Part shown: positions 1 to 8,838 of the stretch, piece by piece
Layout: every line of letters begins with the position of its first letter
Numbering within the stretch: position 1 is the first letter of the stretch
Source of the DNA: Firm-04 sp045628085
GTDB taxonomy: Bacteria; Bacillota; Clostridia; Oscillospirales; Ruminococcaceae
Length of the DNA stretch: 58,144 bases
Assembly (NCBI GenBank): GCA_045628085.1
Contig: JAZQOZ010000032.1
Span: forward strand, 1 to 58,144
Direction of reading: 5' to 3'
Program-made: the position numbers and the translations under genes
Notes under the pieces: model-generated
What the model was told of the DNA's origin: nothing
Databases searched by the model: none
Seen by the model: the letters and a program-made list of their open reading frames with translations, nothing else

Positions 1-591
1 ATTCTCGATCAGGTTCTGATCATCGGTAAAGTTCTGGACGTTAAAGGAAACGATCTCAAGACCCATGCGATTGAGGTCAGGAGCGGCGTTTTCCTGCACC
101 TTTTCAGCGAATGCCTTACGGTCATTGACCATTGCTTCGAGCGTCATCTGACCGACGATCTCACGCATATTACCTTCGAGCACCTCACGGGCGATCTTGG
201 CGATATAATCGGTATCGCGGTTCAGGAAGTTCTCAGCACCGAGCTTAATGAGCATCGGATCGCTGGAAACCTTGATATTGACGTTCGCATCAACATTGAT
301 ATTGATGTAGTCGGCAGTCGGAACGGCGCTGGATGTTTTCACATCGACGGCAATGAGCTGGAGTTTCAGTTTATCGACTCGCTCAAAGAACGGGATACGG
401 ATGCTTGCTTTTCCGATGATGATCTTCTTGCGCAGACCGGAGATGATGTAAGCGGTATCGGGCGGCGCTTTCAGATAGCCGGAGGCAATGATAAAGATTA
501 CAATGACAACCACGACTGCGATAATACCGATCGTGATCGGATCGGCAGGCAGGGAGATCATTGCTGCGAGTAGGTTGGTGAGTAATAACAT
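1..591 (-). CDS. Flotillin/SPFH-domain membrane scaffold protein, C-terminus cut by window edge
   Basis: Translating the minus strand from an ATG at 591 gives 197 codons open to the window edge. The product starts with a short hydrophobic lead and one strong membrane segment (about residues 20-37, rich in V and I). It continues with GYLKAPPDTAYIISG and an SPFH-type domain ending near GLEIVSFNVQNFTDDQNLIE, a signature of bacterial flotillins (FloT/YuaG family). Such proteins form oligomers in membrane microdomains; the coiled-coil C-terminal half lies outside the window. AGGAAG lies just upstream of the ATG, and a full sigma-A promoter is at 685-713. No nfeD-like partner is visible on this side. 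The family call is firm; the exact paralogue is not determined. Confidence 0.88.
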   Translation of the reverse strand, partial: MLLLTNLLAAMISLPADPITIGIIAVVVVIVIFIIASGYLKAPPDTAYIISGLRKKIIIGKASIRIPFFERVDKLKLQLIAVDVKTSSAVPTADYININVDANVNIKVSSDPMLIKLGAENFLNRDTDYIAKIAREVLEGNMREIVGQMTLEAMVNDRKAFAEKVQENAAPDLNRMGLEIVSFNVQNFTDDQNLIEN

Positions 592-684
592 AGTAATACT
601 TCCTTTCTGTTCTGTCATCTGCAAGATGTTACAAAAATTCGGACACAACACAGCATCGTTGCCATTATCGCATCCGTTGGGGAT

Positions 685-713
685 ATTATACCACAATTCG
701 ATTTGCTTGTCAA
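685..713 (-). promoter_or_regulatory. Sigma-A promoter of the flotillin gene
   Basis: On the minus strand TTGACA (713-708) and TATAAT (690-685) are separated by 17 bp. Both hexamers match consensus exactly. The site lies about 95 bp upstream of the flotillin ATG. Confidence 0.8.
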
Positions 714-763
714 GAGATTCTGTCATGTAATCTGTGAATAATTTGCAAATTCTGCGGACAAAT

Positions 764-793
764 GAAAATGCCAAAGGGAAAATCCCTTTGGCA
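764..793 (-). terminator. Intrinsic terminator after the sensor-GGDEF gene
   Basis: TGCCAAAGGGA (769-779) pairs perfectly with TCCCTTTGGCA (783-793). On the minus strand it is followed by TTTTC. It lies about 40 bp past the stop of the gene ending at 833. Confidence 0.8.
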
Positions 794-832
794 CAGTCCA
801 TGGTAGAATATGGCACAGCAAAATGATATGAT

Positions 833-2785
833 TCAGCGGCGGAGATAGCGTGAAGTTGTTTTGCGTTTTTTCTGTTCATACATGATCTGATCTGCCTGTG
901 CGATCAGCGAAAAGAACTGCATATCCTTTTCGATCGGTGTAACGAATGAACCGATGCTCGCATTCAGTTCGTATGGCTTATTGATGGCAGCATTGGCAGC
1001 CTGAAGCTGCTGACTGAACTGTTCTTCAAAGGCTTTGGCATCCTCTTCGTTCAGACCGCAGCAAACCGTGATAAATTCGTCACCGCCGAAACGTGCGCAG
1101 ATCTGACCTTCGCGGCAGCAGTTACTGAGAATTTCGGCGAGTTTCCGGAGTGCAAAATCGCCTTCTTCATGCCCGAAATGATCGTTGACATATTTCAGTC
1201 CGTCCATGTCGATAAAGGAGATCATCATGGTATCATGATGCTTCATACTGCGCCGGAACATTTTATCGGCAAGCCGGACAAATCCGTTGCGGTTATAGAT
1301 GCCGCAGAGCGGATCGATCACATAGATGCGGTCAAGCTCGCGGATCGTATTATTCAGATTCAGCAGTTTGCGGATGCTCTCGAAAGAATGACTGATGCTC
1401 ATGAGTATCGAATGGCAGATCGGTGTGCGCAGCGGAAAATCGGTATTCGTAAAGATATAATATCCGAGGCAGCGCTCACGGAAATGCAGTGGGAACACAT
1501 AATGCATATTGCCGCCGTTTTCCGGCTGAACAGGGAACAGCTCCGCACTGGGGAACCGGCTGACTTTTCCGATATTGCCCTTCTGCCAGATCAGCGGTGC
1601 GCTCATATACTCCGTATAGCCTTCTATCAGGAACGCAGCGTGAGCAGCTTCTCTTGTATCCAAAGAGATATCCTCGTCATCATCGGATTTTTCCTGAAAT
1701 GCATTTTCCCAGTTTTCACACAGACAGATGCAGCATTGGTCGCAGTCGATCTGATCCAGATATTGGGAAATGATCTGGATACATTCTTCAGCCGTTTCAC
1801 TGACCGCCAGAGAGGATGTCAGCTGATTGAGCAGGTTGATCCCGTTCCGGTACTCCTTGAGCGTATCATAGCTTTCGGCGCGGAAACTGCGCTGATCCAT
1901 TATAACACCGGACAGGCAGCCGCAGCTTTCCTGATAGACCGGCTGCGCATCGAGTGTGATCGTATTCTCACAATCTTCTCCGCGGAAAAGACGGTCAAAT
2001 ACCATGCAGGCTGCTTTTCCTGCTTCTGCAAGCGGCCGTGCAATGGTCGTCAGGGAAGGATAGTGATGCTGTGCCAGATATGTGTGGTCGAATCCTGTGA
2101 CAATGACATCACCCGGAACGCGGATGCCGTGTCCATTCAGAATACTGACTGCTTCGAGTGCCATTGCATCATTTGCGGCAATGATGGCATCGGGCAGGGG
2201 CATTCCGCTTTCGAGCAGGATTTCAGCGGCGCGTCGGCCGTCAGCCGAATGAAATTTGCCGAAATAGATGCGGTTTTCATCGACGGGCAGATCATGTTCT
2301 GCCATGACAGCGAGGAAAGCCTCATATCGTTCTTTTGCTTCGGGATTATTCAGCGGACCGGAGATATAGTTGAATGTTTTACAGCCGTGTACGGAGATCG
2401 TGTGTTCAACGATCTGCCGCATAGAAGCTGTATTGTCAATATGGATATTGAAAAAGGAAGGATCGGTGCTGCTGTCGAAAACGACTGCCGGAATGCCGGA
2501 TCTATGGACTCTGCGCAGGATATCATCACGGGCATCCGGATCAGGGAACGTATTTGTAACCAGGATCGCACCGTCAAACATTTTAAGGTTGGCAAGCCGG
2601 TAGATATTGCATTCGCCGATGTCATACAGACTGTTTTCGAGTGCTCCGCCGAGGGACGCAAAGACGGTGATGTTGAAATTCAGATCTCTGGCGGCATCTG
2701 AGATGCCTTCCAGGATACCGCTTTGGTACTCATCGTCCGTTCCGGCGATAAAAACAGCAATATTCCGAATCGAGTCTTTCTCCAT
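833..2785 (-). CDS. Cytoplasmic LacI/PBP1-like sensor fused to a GGDEF diguanylate cyclase
   Basis: 650 aa. Residues about 8-280 match the periplasmic-binding-protein-like ligand domain of LacI/GalR regulators (ANDAMALEAVSILNGHGIRV, then VTGFDHTYLA), but there is no N-terminal helix-turn-helix. A middle region of about 190 residues looks GAF-like. The last 160 residues are a GGDEF domain with intact RFGGDEF, the metal-binding FIDMDGLKYVNDHFGHEEGD stretch, and no RxxD inhibitory site just upstream. No signal peptide or membrane helix is seen, so the protein should be cytosolic. It probably links a small ligand, perhaps a sugar, to c-di-GMP synthesis (inference). A TTG six codons upstream (2803) is possible, but AAGGGG is placed for the ATG at 2785. 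Confidence 0.85.
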   Translation of the reverse strand: MEKDSIRNIAVFIAGTDDEYQSGILEGISDAARDLNFNITVFASLGGALENSLYDIGECNIYRLANLKMFDGAILVTNTFPDPDARDDILRRVHRSGIPAVVFDSSTDPSFFNIHIDNTASMRQIVEHTISVHGCKTFNYISGPLNNPEAKERYEAFLAVMAEHDLPVDENRIYFGKFHSADGRRAAEILLESGMPLPDAIIAANDAMALEAVSILNGHGIRVPGDVIVTGFDHTYLAQHHYPSLTTIARPLAEAGKAACMVFDRLFRGEDCENTITLDAQPVYQESCGCLSGVIMDQRSFRAESYDTLKEYRNGINLLNQLTSSLAVSETAEECIQIISQYLDQIDCDQCCICLCENWENAFQEKSDDDEDISLDTREAAHAAFLIEGYTEYMSAPLIWQKGNIGKVSRFPSAELFPVQPENGGNMHYVFPLHFRERCLGYYIFTNTDFPLRTPICHSILMSISHSFESIRKLLNLNNTIRELDRIYVIDPLCGIYNRNGFVRLADKMFRRSMKHHDTMMISFIDMDGLKYVNDHFGHEEGDFALRKLAEILSNCCREGQICARFGGDEFITVCCGLNEEDAKAFEEQFSQQLQAANAAINKPYELNASIGSFVTPIEKDMQFFSLIAQADQIMYEQKKRKTTSRYLRR

Positions 2786-2837
2786 ATTGATTCCCCTTTT
2801 CAAGAATGAATTGGTGTATCAGAACATTCTTACTTAT

Positions 2838-2866
2838 ATTATATCATAGTATAACAGAAAAATCAA
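2838..2866 (-). promoter_or_regulatory. Sigma-A promoter of the sensor-GGDEF gene; region 2786-3113 otherwise holds the rpmE promoter
   Basis: TTGATT (2866-2861) and TATAAT (2843-2838) on the minus strand have a 17 bp spacer. The rest of the 328 bp divergent gap is AT-rich and holds the rpmE promoter at 2987-3015. No further gene was found in it. Confidence 0.7.
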
Positions 2867-2986
2867 TGGAAAAAATAGAAAAATGAATCATTCTATGAAA
2901 AAGTAAATACTATTACATATCACCGTGCTGCACTGCCGGTACAGATGCGCCGCATCGTGTGATGACAGATTTGTGCGAATTGCCGA

Positions 2987-3015
2987 TTGCTTTTTTTCTG
3001 GGAATATGGTATAAT
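2987..3015 (+). promoter_or_regulatory. Sigma-A promoter of rpmE
   Basis: TTGCTT (2987-2992) and TATAAT (3010-3015) are separated by 17 bp, about 100 bp upstream of the rpmE ATG. The leader could hold autoregulatory structure, but none was recognised. Confidence 0.7.
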
Positions 3016-3113
3016 AATATCTGCGTTTGATCCATAGCACTACTGTCCGAACAGTAACCGGATGGGCTGTTATGTCAGATAATTCTCATCAATTCCTGAA
3101 AGAGGTGAAAAAA

Positions 3114-3317
3114 ATGGCAAAAGAAGGCATCCATCCGACCTGCGAAAAGACCACTATTACCTGCCACTGCGGCAACGTGATCGAGGTTCTTTCCACAAAG
3201 AAGGACATTAAGGTTGAAATCTGCTCCAAGTGCCACCCGTTCTTCACGGGCAAGCAGAAGCTGGTCGATACCGGCGGACGTGTCGAGCGCTTCAACAAGC
3301 GTTTCAACAGAGGCTAA
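3114..3317 (+). CDS. rpmE: Ribosomal protein bL31
   Basis: 67 aa with the conserved sequence EICSKCHPFFTGKQKLVDTG and the C-terminal RVERFNKRFN. It carries both cysteine pairs (CHC near residue 17 and CSKC near 40), so it is the zinc-binding C+ form of L31 of the large ribosomal subunit. AGAGGTG sits correctly before the ATG at 3114. An in-frame upstream extension has no ribosome binding site and no homology and was discarded. The gene is monocistronic between its own promoter and terminator. Confidence 0.97.
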   Translation: MAKEGIHPTCEKTTITCHCGNVIEVLSTKKDIKVEICSKCHPFFTGKQKLVDTGGRVERFNKRFNRG

Positions 3318-3327
3318 TGCTTCACAG

Positions 3328-3358
3328 AAGGCAGTCGGGATATCCGGCTGCCTTTTTT
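3328..3358 (+). terminator. Intrinsic terminator of rpmE
   Basis: GGCAGTCGG pairs with CCGGCTGCC (one G-T pair) around a short loop, followed by six T. Confidence 0.88.
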
Positions 3359-3449
3359 ACATTTATATGAAAGAAACGATTGCCGCCTCATGCACAATGC
3401 AGGCGGCATTTGCATACTATTATACAGAACGATGAGAGAAAGGGGACAG

Positions 3450-3650
3450 TTGACATTGCAGGAGAAACGAACGGTCTCGCCGCGGCGGCGTGCAGCCAGA
3501 ACTTTTTTGCAGTCTGCCTGCGGAATGCTTGCGGCAGTGCTGCTGTACGCGCTGATCGGCTTGCTGCCGCAGTTCCCGAACTGGCAGCTTGCCCTGCTGA
3601 TCCTGACCGCGTCAGCGGCAGCGGCAGGCATCGCGCGGATGATGAACTGA
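3450..3650 (+). CDS. Small two-helix membrane protein, unknown function
   Basis: 66 aa if the TTG at 3450 is used; TTG 3456 and ATG 3432 are in-frame alternatives. A basic N-terminus (QEKRTVSPRRRAARTFLQS) leads into two hydrophobic stretches (GMLAAVLLYALIGLLP and LALLILTASAAAAGIA), giving a hairpin membrane topology with a positive-inside lead. AAAGGGG upstream suits the TTG codons, while ATG 3432 lacks a binding site. The family is not recognised. It sits between the rpmE terminator and the convergent terminator at 3668-3705. Confidence 0.55.
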   Translation: MTLQEKRTVSPRRRAARTFLQSACGMLAAVLLYALIGLLPQFPNWQLALLILTASAAAAGIARMMN

Positions 3651-3664
3651 ATATCCGTGACAAA

Positions 3665-3705
3665 GAAAAACCGCGGATCCGGCGGAATGACCGGATTCGC
3701 GGTTT
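3665..3705 (-). terminator. Terminator of the Gld-like ABC operon, possibly bidirectional
   Basis: AAACCGCG-G-ATCCGG pairs with CCGGAT-T-CGCGGTTT around an 8-nt loop. The A-run at 3665-3670 gives a U-run for minus-strand transcripts ending at 3709. The same stem could also stop the small plus-strand gene ending at 3650. Confidence 0.8.
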
Positions 3706-3708
3706 GGA

Positions 3709-5112
3709 TCATTTCAGCTTATCCATGAGCATTTCATAGCGAGTCGTGATGCCGCCCGTACCGGTAAAGCGATTCAGGCGAACGGTCAGACCGGAATAGC
3801 TGCCGTCAATGACAAGATAGTAGTGGTTATTTTCTTTTTCGATGAAATCAAGTGTCTGTTTTTTGCCGTCCAGCATGGTATAAATGATCTTGATCGCCGG
3901 TTCTTTGTCCGGATCGGGCTTTTCATCCAGATGCACTTCAGAAAAACTCAGTGTCGCAATGGAACGGTAGAATGTCTGATAGAGCTGCATGATATCTTCA
4001 TCCTTCATCGCCGAAATGTCGATATCACCGAGTTTGTACTTGCTATTTGCGTAATCGAGGTACAGCGTTTCGTGCAGATCAAAGACATCGCCCATATCAA
4101 TTTCGACAGATTTGAGCGTTTCGATCGTCGGCTCCACACAGTAGGGGAGCATCAGCGAGGTGATATCTTCATCAGCGAAGGATGTTTCCGCACGGTTGAT
4201 CCGAAAGACCTGCTTGCTGTTTACATAGTAGCCGTAGATCTGTGTTTCGCTTTCGTCACTGGAAACCATGTCGCCGAACCAGATTTCCTCTTTCATAACG
4301 GTATTGCCGTAAGTGCCTTCCAGCCAGACTTTCGTATGCGGATGATCGAGTCCGTATTTTGCGAGATCATCCGGATCATCCTCAATATAGGCGGAAAGCT
4401 GCACACGAACGATCACGTCCATCAGATCGTTCATTTCAGAATTGGAAAGCTCAAGTTGTGCCGGCTGTTCCATTTTCCAGAAAAAATCGCTGCCGCGCTT
4501 TGCTTCGAGAACGGTCTCGCCGTCTTTTTCGACTTTATAATAATTGACCAGCGCACTGCTCGTATCAAAGAGATACATATTTTTCAGGGAATTGCGGTTT
4601 GAGCAGAAAACAGTACCGCTGTTATAGTCGATCGTAAAGACATCCGAAGAACCGTCGAGCATGGCGTAATACGAATCGTATGTCGGTGTTGCATCGCCGA
4701 CATAGAGAATATAGGGATGTTCTTTATCGGTATCGGTCGTATAGACCTTGAGCGTAATGGGGTCGGAGAAACCGTAAATATCGGTATTTTCGCAGTCAAA
4801 TGCAACAGTCTTGATCGAATGCAGGTCGCAGATATAATTGCAGATCGCGCTGACAGCGTAAGTGTTGACGTTGAAATTTTCGCCCTCGCTGATCTGCCAC
4901 AGTCCGTCGATCCATGAGAAAACGGTTTTGCCTTCCTCATTGTTGATTTCGATATCCGTGACAGCATCCACATCAATTTGCAGAAGCTGTTTCGCTTCAC
5001 CGATCTTTGCTTTTTCTTCATTTGCCTTGCTGAAGCGGTCAACAACGATAAACAGGACGGTCAGCAGAACGGCTGCTGCACCGAGGATCCATACCCAGCG
5101 AAACTGCTTCAT
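3709..5112 (-). CDS. DUF4340 protein of a Gld-like ABC transporter
   Basis: 467 aa. An N-terminal signal anchor (WVWILGAAAVLLTVLFIVV, residues 6-24) is followed by a large extracytoplasmic region with the repeated beta-rich pattern of DUF4340 (DVDAVTDIEINNEEGKTVFS, then IDGLWQISEG). This family accompanies GldG-type auxiliary subunits in ABC exporters of many bacteria, and its molecular role is unknown. The gene overlaps the preceding GldG-like gene by 4 bp (ATGA) and is last in a four-gene operon, ending at the terminator at 3665-3705. It probably acts at the outer face of the membrane with its partner (inference). Confidence 0.85.
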   Translation of the reverse strand: MKQFRWVWILGAAAVLLTVLFIVVDRFSKANEEKAKIGEAKQLLQIDVDAVTDIEINNEEGKTVFSWIDGLWQISEGENFNVNTYAVSAICNYICDLHSIKTVAFDCENTDIYGFSDPITLKVYTTDTDKEHPYILYVGDATPTYDSYYAMLDGSSDVFTIDYNSGTVFCSNRNSLKNMYLFDTSSALVNYYKVEKDGETVLEAKRGSDFFWKMEQPAQLELSNSEMNDLMDVIVRVQLSAYIEDDPDDLAKYGLDHPHTKVWLEGTYGNTVMKEEIWFGDMVSSDESETQIYGYYVNSKQVFRINRAETSFADEDITSLMLPYCVEPTIETLKSVEIDMGDVFDLHETLYLDYANSKYKLGDIDISAMKDEDIMQLYQTFYRSIATLSFSEVHLDEKPDPDKEPAIKIIYTMLDGKKQTLDFIEKENNHYYLVIDGSYSGLTVRLNRFTGTGGITTRYEMLMDKLK

Positions 5113-6581
5113 GCATTTTTCCTCCTCAGCCAGACGACAACGCCAATCGCGGCGATCAGAACGGGGAATCCGACAAACAACGCGATCAGACCGCTTGCTT
5201 CAGCAGAGCTGTTGACATTCAGACTGTCGAAAGAACGGGCTTTATCCTGAATATTCATATCCAGATCGGAGTTATACATCCATGTGATAGAAGTCAGGAA
5301 CAGCTGAAGCGGATTGATGAAGTAAGCATTGCTTGCGCCGGCATCGGTGATAAACTCCGAGGAACCGAAAACGATCAGCTTGGAATTATTATGCTCAGTA
5401 TCAATGACATACGTAGAAAGCACCTGCGGCTGACCTTCAATGGTTTCGGGATCGGGCTGCATACCGCCGTAGGGGACGGATTTTGCGGTTGTCTGTGTAC
5501 GGATGAGCGTATCGGCGGTCAGACGGCCGTAATTTGTACCGTAGATCGTGTAGAAGCTGCGGGAATACGGCATATAGGTCACGATGTTATTGACATTCGG
5601 CAGCAGAGCCGAAGTCAGGTCTTCACCGGTTTCGGTATTTGCCTGAATGATATCGCACATCATTGCATAAACATCCTTGTGGGAATGACGGTTTGCGTCA
5701 GTTTCTTCCACGCGGTCATAGTTCATGCCGATGCAGTAATTGCTGAGGAGCATTTCGATATTTTTGAAAACGGTCTTGGAATCATCCGGTGACATCAGGA
5801 TGCTGAGGTGACCGCCCTCTCTCGTATATGCAAGGATCTTATTGTATTCGACATCGGTGATATCCTGTTTCGGTGATGCAATGACGAGGATGCAGCAGTC
5901 CGCAGGAATGGAAGCACCGGTCATGAGATTCAGTTCATTTGCGCCGTAGTTATAGTTCTGGAGATTGGCGGAGAGACGTGTCATATCGGAAAGCGGCACT
6001 TCATCGTGACCGGAAAGGAAATAGACTGTCGGGATTGTGCCGTCCACGACGGATTTCAGATAGCCTGTAAAGTAGTTTTCGGCGCGGAATTCCGCGCTGA
6101 CGATCTGTTCATTTTCATCGAGCTGATAGGTATACATCAGTGTACCGGGCAGACGCTTGACCATATCGTTATAGCAGAACAGGAAATCGCCGGACGAGAG
6201 ATTGAAAACGCCTTCCGGATTGATCTCACGGAGCGTTTCCGGATCGGTATCTGGATCGAAGTCGATGAGATTGAAGCATTTATGCTCTTTATAGGCGAGC
6301 AGTGTGCGGTAGAGTGCGAGACATTCGAGATCGCCTTCCAGATCTTCCAGTTCAGTGAGAAAGTAGACATCGACCTTTACATCTTTTGCATCGAGTTCAG
6401 TGAGATAATCTTCCGTTGTTTTTGTCAGAGTATACATACTGTTCGGTGTCATGTCGAAGTTGACGTTCAGGCGGTCGAAGATCAGATTCAGCGGGATCGC
6501 GACAGCGAGAACGAGGATCGCAAGGATCCATGCGAGTGCCGTAAACCGCTTGTTTTTCGCGGTAATTGATGCTTTGTCCAT
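5109..6581 (-). CDS. GldG-like ABC transporter auxiliary subunit
   Basis: 490 aa. A membrane helix near residues 13-33 (LAWILAILVLAVAIPLNLIF) is followed by LNVNFDMTPNSMYTLTKTT, the hallmark start of the GldG/ABC-type auxiliary domain. A C-terminal helix follows (GLIALFVGFPVLIAAIGVVVW, ending in basic WLRRKNA). The extracytoplasmic core is predicted to be a ThuA/glutamine-amidotransferase-like fold in this family. It partners with the permease upstream (17 bp gap) and the DUF4340 protein downstream (4 bp overlap). In Bacteroidetes the relatives serve gliding motility; here the substrate is unknown and gliding should not be assumed. Confidence 0.87.
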   Translation of the reverse strand: MDKASITAKNKRFTALAWILAILVLAVAIPLNLIFDRLNVNFDMTPNSMYTLTKTTEDYLTELDAKDVKVDVYFLTELEDLEGDLECLALYRTLLAYKEHKCFNLIDFDPDTDPETLREINPEGVFNLSSGDFLFCYNDMVKRLPGTLMYTYQLDENEQIVSAEFRAENYFTGYLKSVVDGTIPTVYFLSGHDEVPLSDMTRLSANLQNYNYGANELNLMTGASIPADCCILVIASPKQDITDVEYNKILAYTREGGHLSILMSPDDSKTVFKNIEMLLSNYCIGMNYDRVEETDANRHSHKDVYAMMCDIIQANTETGEDLTSALLPNVNNIVTYMPYSRSFYTIYGTNYGRLTADTLIRTQTTAKSVPYGGMQPDPETIEGQPQVLSTYVIDTEHNNSKLIVFGSSEFITDAGASNAYFINPLQLFLTSITWMYNSDLDMNIQDKARSFDSLNVNSSAEASGLIALFVGFPVLIAAIGVVVWLRRKNA

Positions 6582-6598
6582 TGCAAATCCCTCCCGTA

Positions 6599-7330
6599 TC
6601 AGGCGCGGCTCCAGCGGCGCTTTTCAATGACAATGACCGTCCAGATCAGCACCACGAGCGTAATTGTAATAAAGAATACGAGATCGGCGAGGCTGAAAAG
6701 TCCCTGTGAGAAAGCGCCGAACCGTGTTTCTGTTGAGAACCATGTAAAGATCTTTGCAAGCACCGGAACGGACTGGATCAGATCGGACTGCGTGAAGTTG
6801 TCAAGGAAAATGACAGCAAGCATCGCGGCTTCACCGAAGACAGCTGCGAGGATCGGATTATCCGTCAGCGAGGACATCAGAATGCCGATCGCAATGCAGA
6901 CGAGGCTCCAGAGGAAGAAACCGAGATAGCCGCAGATCAGGCTCGGAACGATCAGAGAACCGTTGATGAGTGCAACGATCGGGAAGAACAGCGAGAATAC
7001 CATCATCAGCAGGAAGACAGTCGCAACAGCAAAGAACTTTGCAAAGACGACCTGCGGGATCGTGATCGGTGCTGAGAGCCAGAGCGTTTCCGTCTTTGAC
7101 TTGCGTTCTTCCGCGAAGGTACGCATGGTCAGCAGCGGGATCAGGAAAATGAAATAGAAGAAGCTGTTATAGAAAATATTGGAAAATGAGAATTTCAGCA
7201 CATTGGAATCCATATTGGAAATGGCGTTGATGAAGCTCAGAGAGAACACCATGAGGAACAGTGCGCTGACGACATAAGCAAACGGAGAGCAGAAATAGGA
7301 CTGCACCTCCTTTTTATATAGTGCAAACAT
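6599..7330 (-). CDS. ABC-2 type permease, GldF-like
   Basis: 243 aa with six hydrophobic segments. The N-terminus MFALYKKEVQSYFCSPFAYV and the conserved LTMRTFAEERKSKTETLWLS are typical of GldF/ABC-2 permeases. Its ATG overlaps the ATPase stop by one base (TGATG), so the two are translationally coupled. It forms the membrane channel half of the exporter whose ATPase is encoded at 7330-8385. Confidence 0.92.
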   Translation of the reverse strand: MFALYKKEVQSYFCSPFAYVVSALFLMVFSLSFINAISNMDSNVLKFSFSNIFYNSFFYFIFLIPLLTMRTFAEERKSKTETLWLSAPITIPQVVFAKFFAVATVFLLMMVFSLFFPIVALINGSLIVPSLICGYLGFFLWSLVCIAIGILMSSLTDNPILAAVFGEAAMLAVIFLDNFTQSDLIQSVPVLAKIFTWFSTETRFGAFSQGLFSLADLVFFITITLVVLIWTVIVIEKRRWSRA

Positions 7331-8385
7331 CAGTCCTTCGCCTCCTTATCATTATCATCAGAAGCAGCATCCTCAGCAGGCGTTTTTGCCGCTTCTTCTG
7401 CTTCGCGCTGTGCATCCATTTCTTTGCCGAGTTCCTCGAATGTGTCCTCACGCGACTGCGCGGCAGTCAGCTTGACAAAGACATCTTCAAGGCTCGATTT
7501 GACCGAAGTGATCTCAAGCACCATGCAGTCCTCAGCGATGAGACGCGACATCAGCGGTTTGCGGACGGATTCGGAAGCAGCAGTAACAGTAAATGCATTG
7601 ACGCCGTGCGCATCGAATTCCACATCATCGACAGAGAGGATACCCTCTGTATTCCGGATGATATCCGTGACCTTTGTGATCTCGCCTTCGACTTTCAGGC
7701 GGAGATGCAGGTCACCGCCGACCGATGCTTCCAGATTTGCGATGGTATCTTCAGCGCGGATCTTACCTTTATTGATAATGACAACGCGCTCACAGACCGC
7801 CGTGACCTCAGCGAGGATATGCGTGGAAAATATAATAGTATGTTCACGCGCAAGATCCTGAATCAAACGGCGGACTTCCATGACCTGTGTCGGATCAAGA
7901 CCAACCGTCGGCTCATCGAGAATGAGGAATTTCGGAGAACCGAGCAGTGCCATTGCAAAGCCGACACGCTGCCGGTAACCTTTAGAAAGATTGCCGATGA
8001 TACGCTTCTGTACATCGGTCAGGTGCAGGCGCTCCATCGCATTATCGACCTGCTTTTTCCGGTCATTTCGCGGTACGCCTTTGAGTCCGGCGGCAAAATC
8101 CAGATAATCCGCGACGCGCATATCCGGATAGACCGGCGGGATTTCCGGCAGATAGCCGATCCTGCGCTTGACCTCGATCGGATCCTTGTCGATGTCATAG
8201 CCGTCCACCAGCACGGTACCGGAGGTGGAGGGCAGACAGCCCGTGATCATGTTCATTGTTGTTGACTTGCCGGCACCGTTCGGACCGAGAAATCCCAGCA
8301 CTTCGTGATCGCCGACTGTGAATGAGAGATCCTGCACAGCCGGATGCGTGCCGTAATATTTTGTCAGATTTTTGATCTCAACCAT
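7330..8385 (-). CDS. ABC transporter ATP-binding protein, GldA-like
   Basis: 351 aa. Walker A GPNGAGKST (near residue 39), signature LSKGYRQRVG, Walker B FLILDEPTVGLDP and the switch histidine in IIFSTHILAEV are all intact. A C-terminal extension of about 130 residues (acidic and alanine-rich tail near the end) follows the nucleotide-binding domain, as in CcmA-like ATPases. The start is set at the ATG at 8385 (MVEIKNLTKYYG); a 16-codon extension lacks homology. First gene of the four-gene minus-strand operon; it powers the ABC-2 permease encoded next. Confidence 0.94.
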   Translation of the reverse strand: MVEIKNLTKYYGTHPAVQDLSFTVGDHEVLGFLGPNGAGKSTTMNMITGCLPSTSGTVLVDGYDIDKDPIEVKRRIGYLPEIPPVYPDMRVADYLDFAAGLKGVPRNDRKKQVDNAMERLHLTDVQKRIIGNLSKGYRQRVGFAMALLGSPKFLILDEPTVGLDPTQVMEVRRLIQDLAREHTIIFSTHILAEVTAVCERVVIINKGKIRAEDTIANLEASVGGDLHLRLKVEGEITKVTDIIRNTEGILSVDDVEFDAHGVNAFTVTAASESVRKPLMSRLIAEDCMVLEITSVKSSLEDVFVKLTAAQSREDTFEELGKEMDAQREAEEAAKTPAEDAASDDNDKEAKD

Positions 8386-8796
8386 ATTTTCCGCAAAGCC
8401 CCTTTCATCATTGCAGTAAATTAAAATATGCATCTCCGGTTACCCGTTTCCGGAGAGAATATGACAGGACATATTCATTTTATTATCGCAAAATAATATG
8501 AACAGGATATGAACAGACTGTGTATGAATTATAAATCTGCAAAAAGAAATATCCGTCATCCGGAAATGCAGAAATAATGCACGATGACGGATACAACAGT
8601 CATAGTCATACAATATGTAATAGAATCATAGCAGGGAGATGTGTTGATTCCGTGTCAGACAGAGGAAAATTGAAAATAATATACGGTCTGTTATATTTGT
8701 ACGAATTATGAACGGCAAAATAAACAAAAATGTGAAACGCGATTTGGTAAAGTATCCGAAATGCGGCAGTGAGGCAGGATGTTTCGGTACAAAGTC
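8386..8796. other. Divergent intergenic region with a 10-bp inverted repeat, no gene found
   Basis: An AT-rich gap of about 400 bp lies upstream of the GH48 promoter. It holds a perfect 10-bp inverted repeat, ATCCGTCATC (8551-8560) and GATGACGGAT (8583-8592), with a 22-nt loop, and two close copies of ATATGAACAG near 8498-8517. Short open frames here have no homology or binding site. The inverted repeat could be an operator or a weak hairpin; its function is not known. Confidence 0.5.
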
Positions 8797-8825
8797 TTGA
8801 CAAAGTAAGGGAAAAACATTATAAT
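8797..8825 (+). promoter_or_regulatory. Consensus sigma-A promoter of the GH48 cellulase
   Basis: TTGACA (8797-8802) and TATAAT (8820-8825) are both perfect and separated by exactly 17 bp. Transcription should begin near 8832, leaving an untranslated leader of about 250 nt. Such a strong core promoter fits a major secreted enzyme. Confidence 0.9.
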
Positions 8826-8838
8826 GAATCTAGGTACT

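Noticed and set aside
1169..2701. 510-codon plus-strand open frame
   Set aside because: It is antisense to the sensor-GGDEF gene, whose domains are unmistakable; the product has no recognisable fold.
3027..3113. N-terminal extension of rpmE
   Set aside because: No ribosome binding site or homology; L31 begins at the ATG at 3114.
7321..8265. 314-codon plus-strand open frame
   Set aside because: Lies opposite the ABC ATPase with its clear Walker motifs; shadow of that gene.
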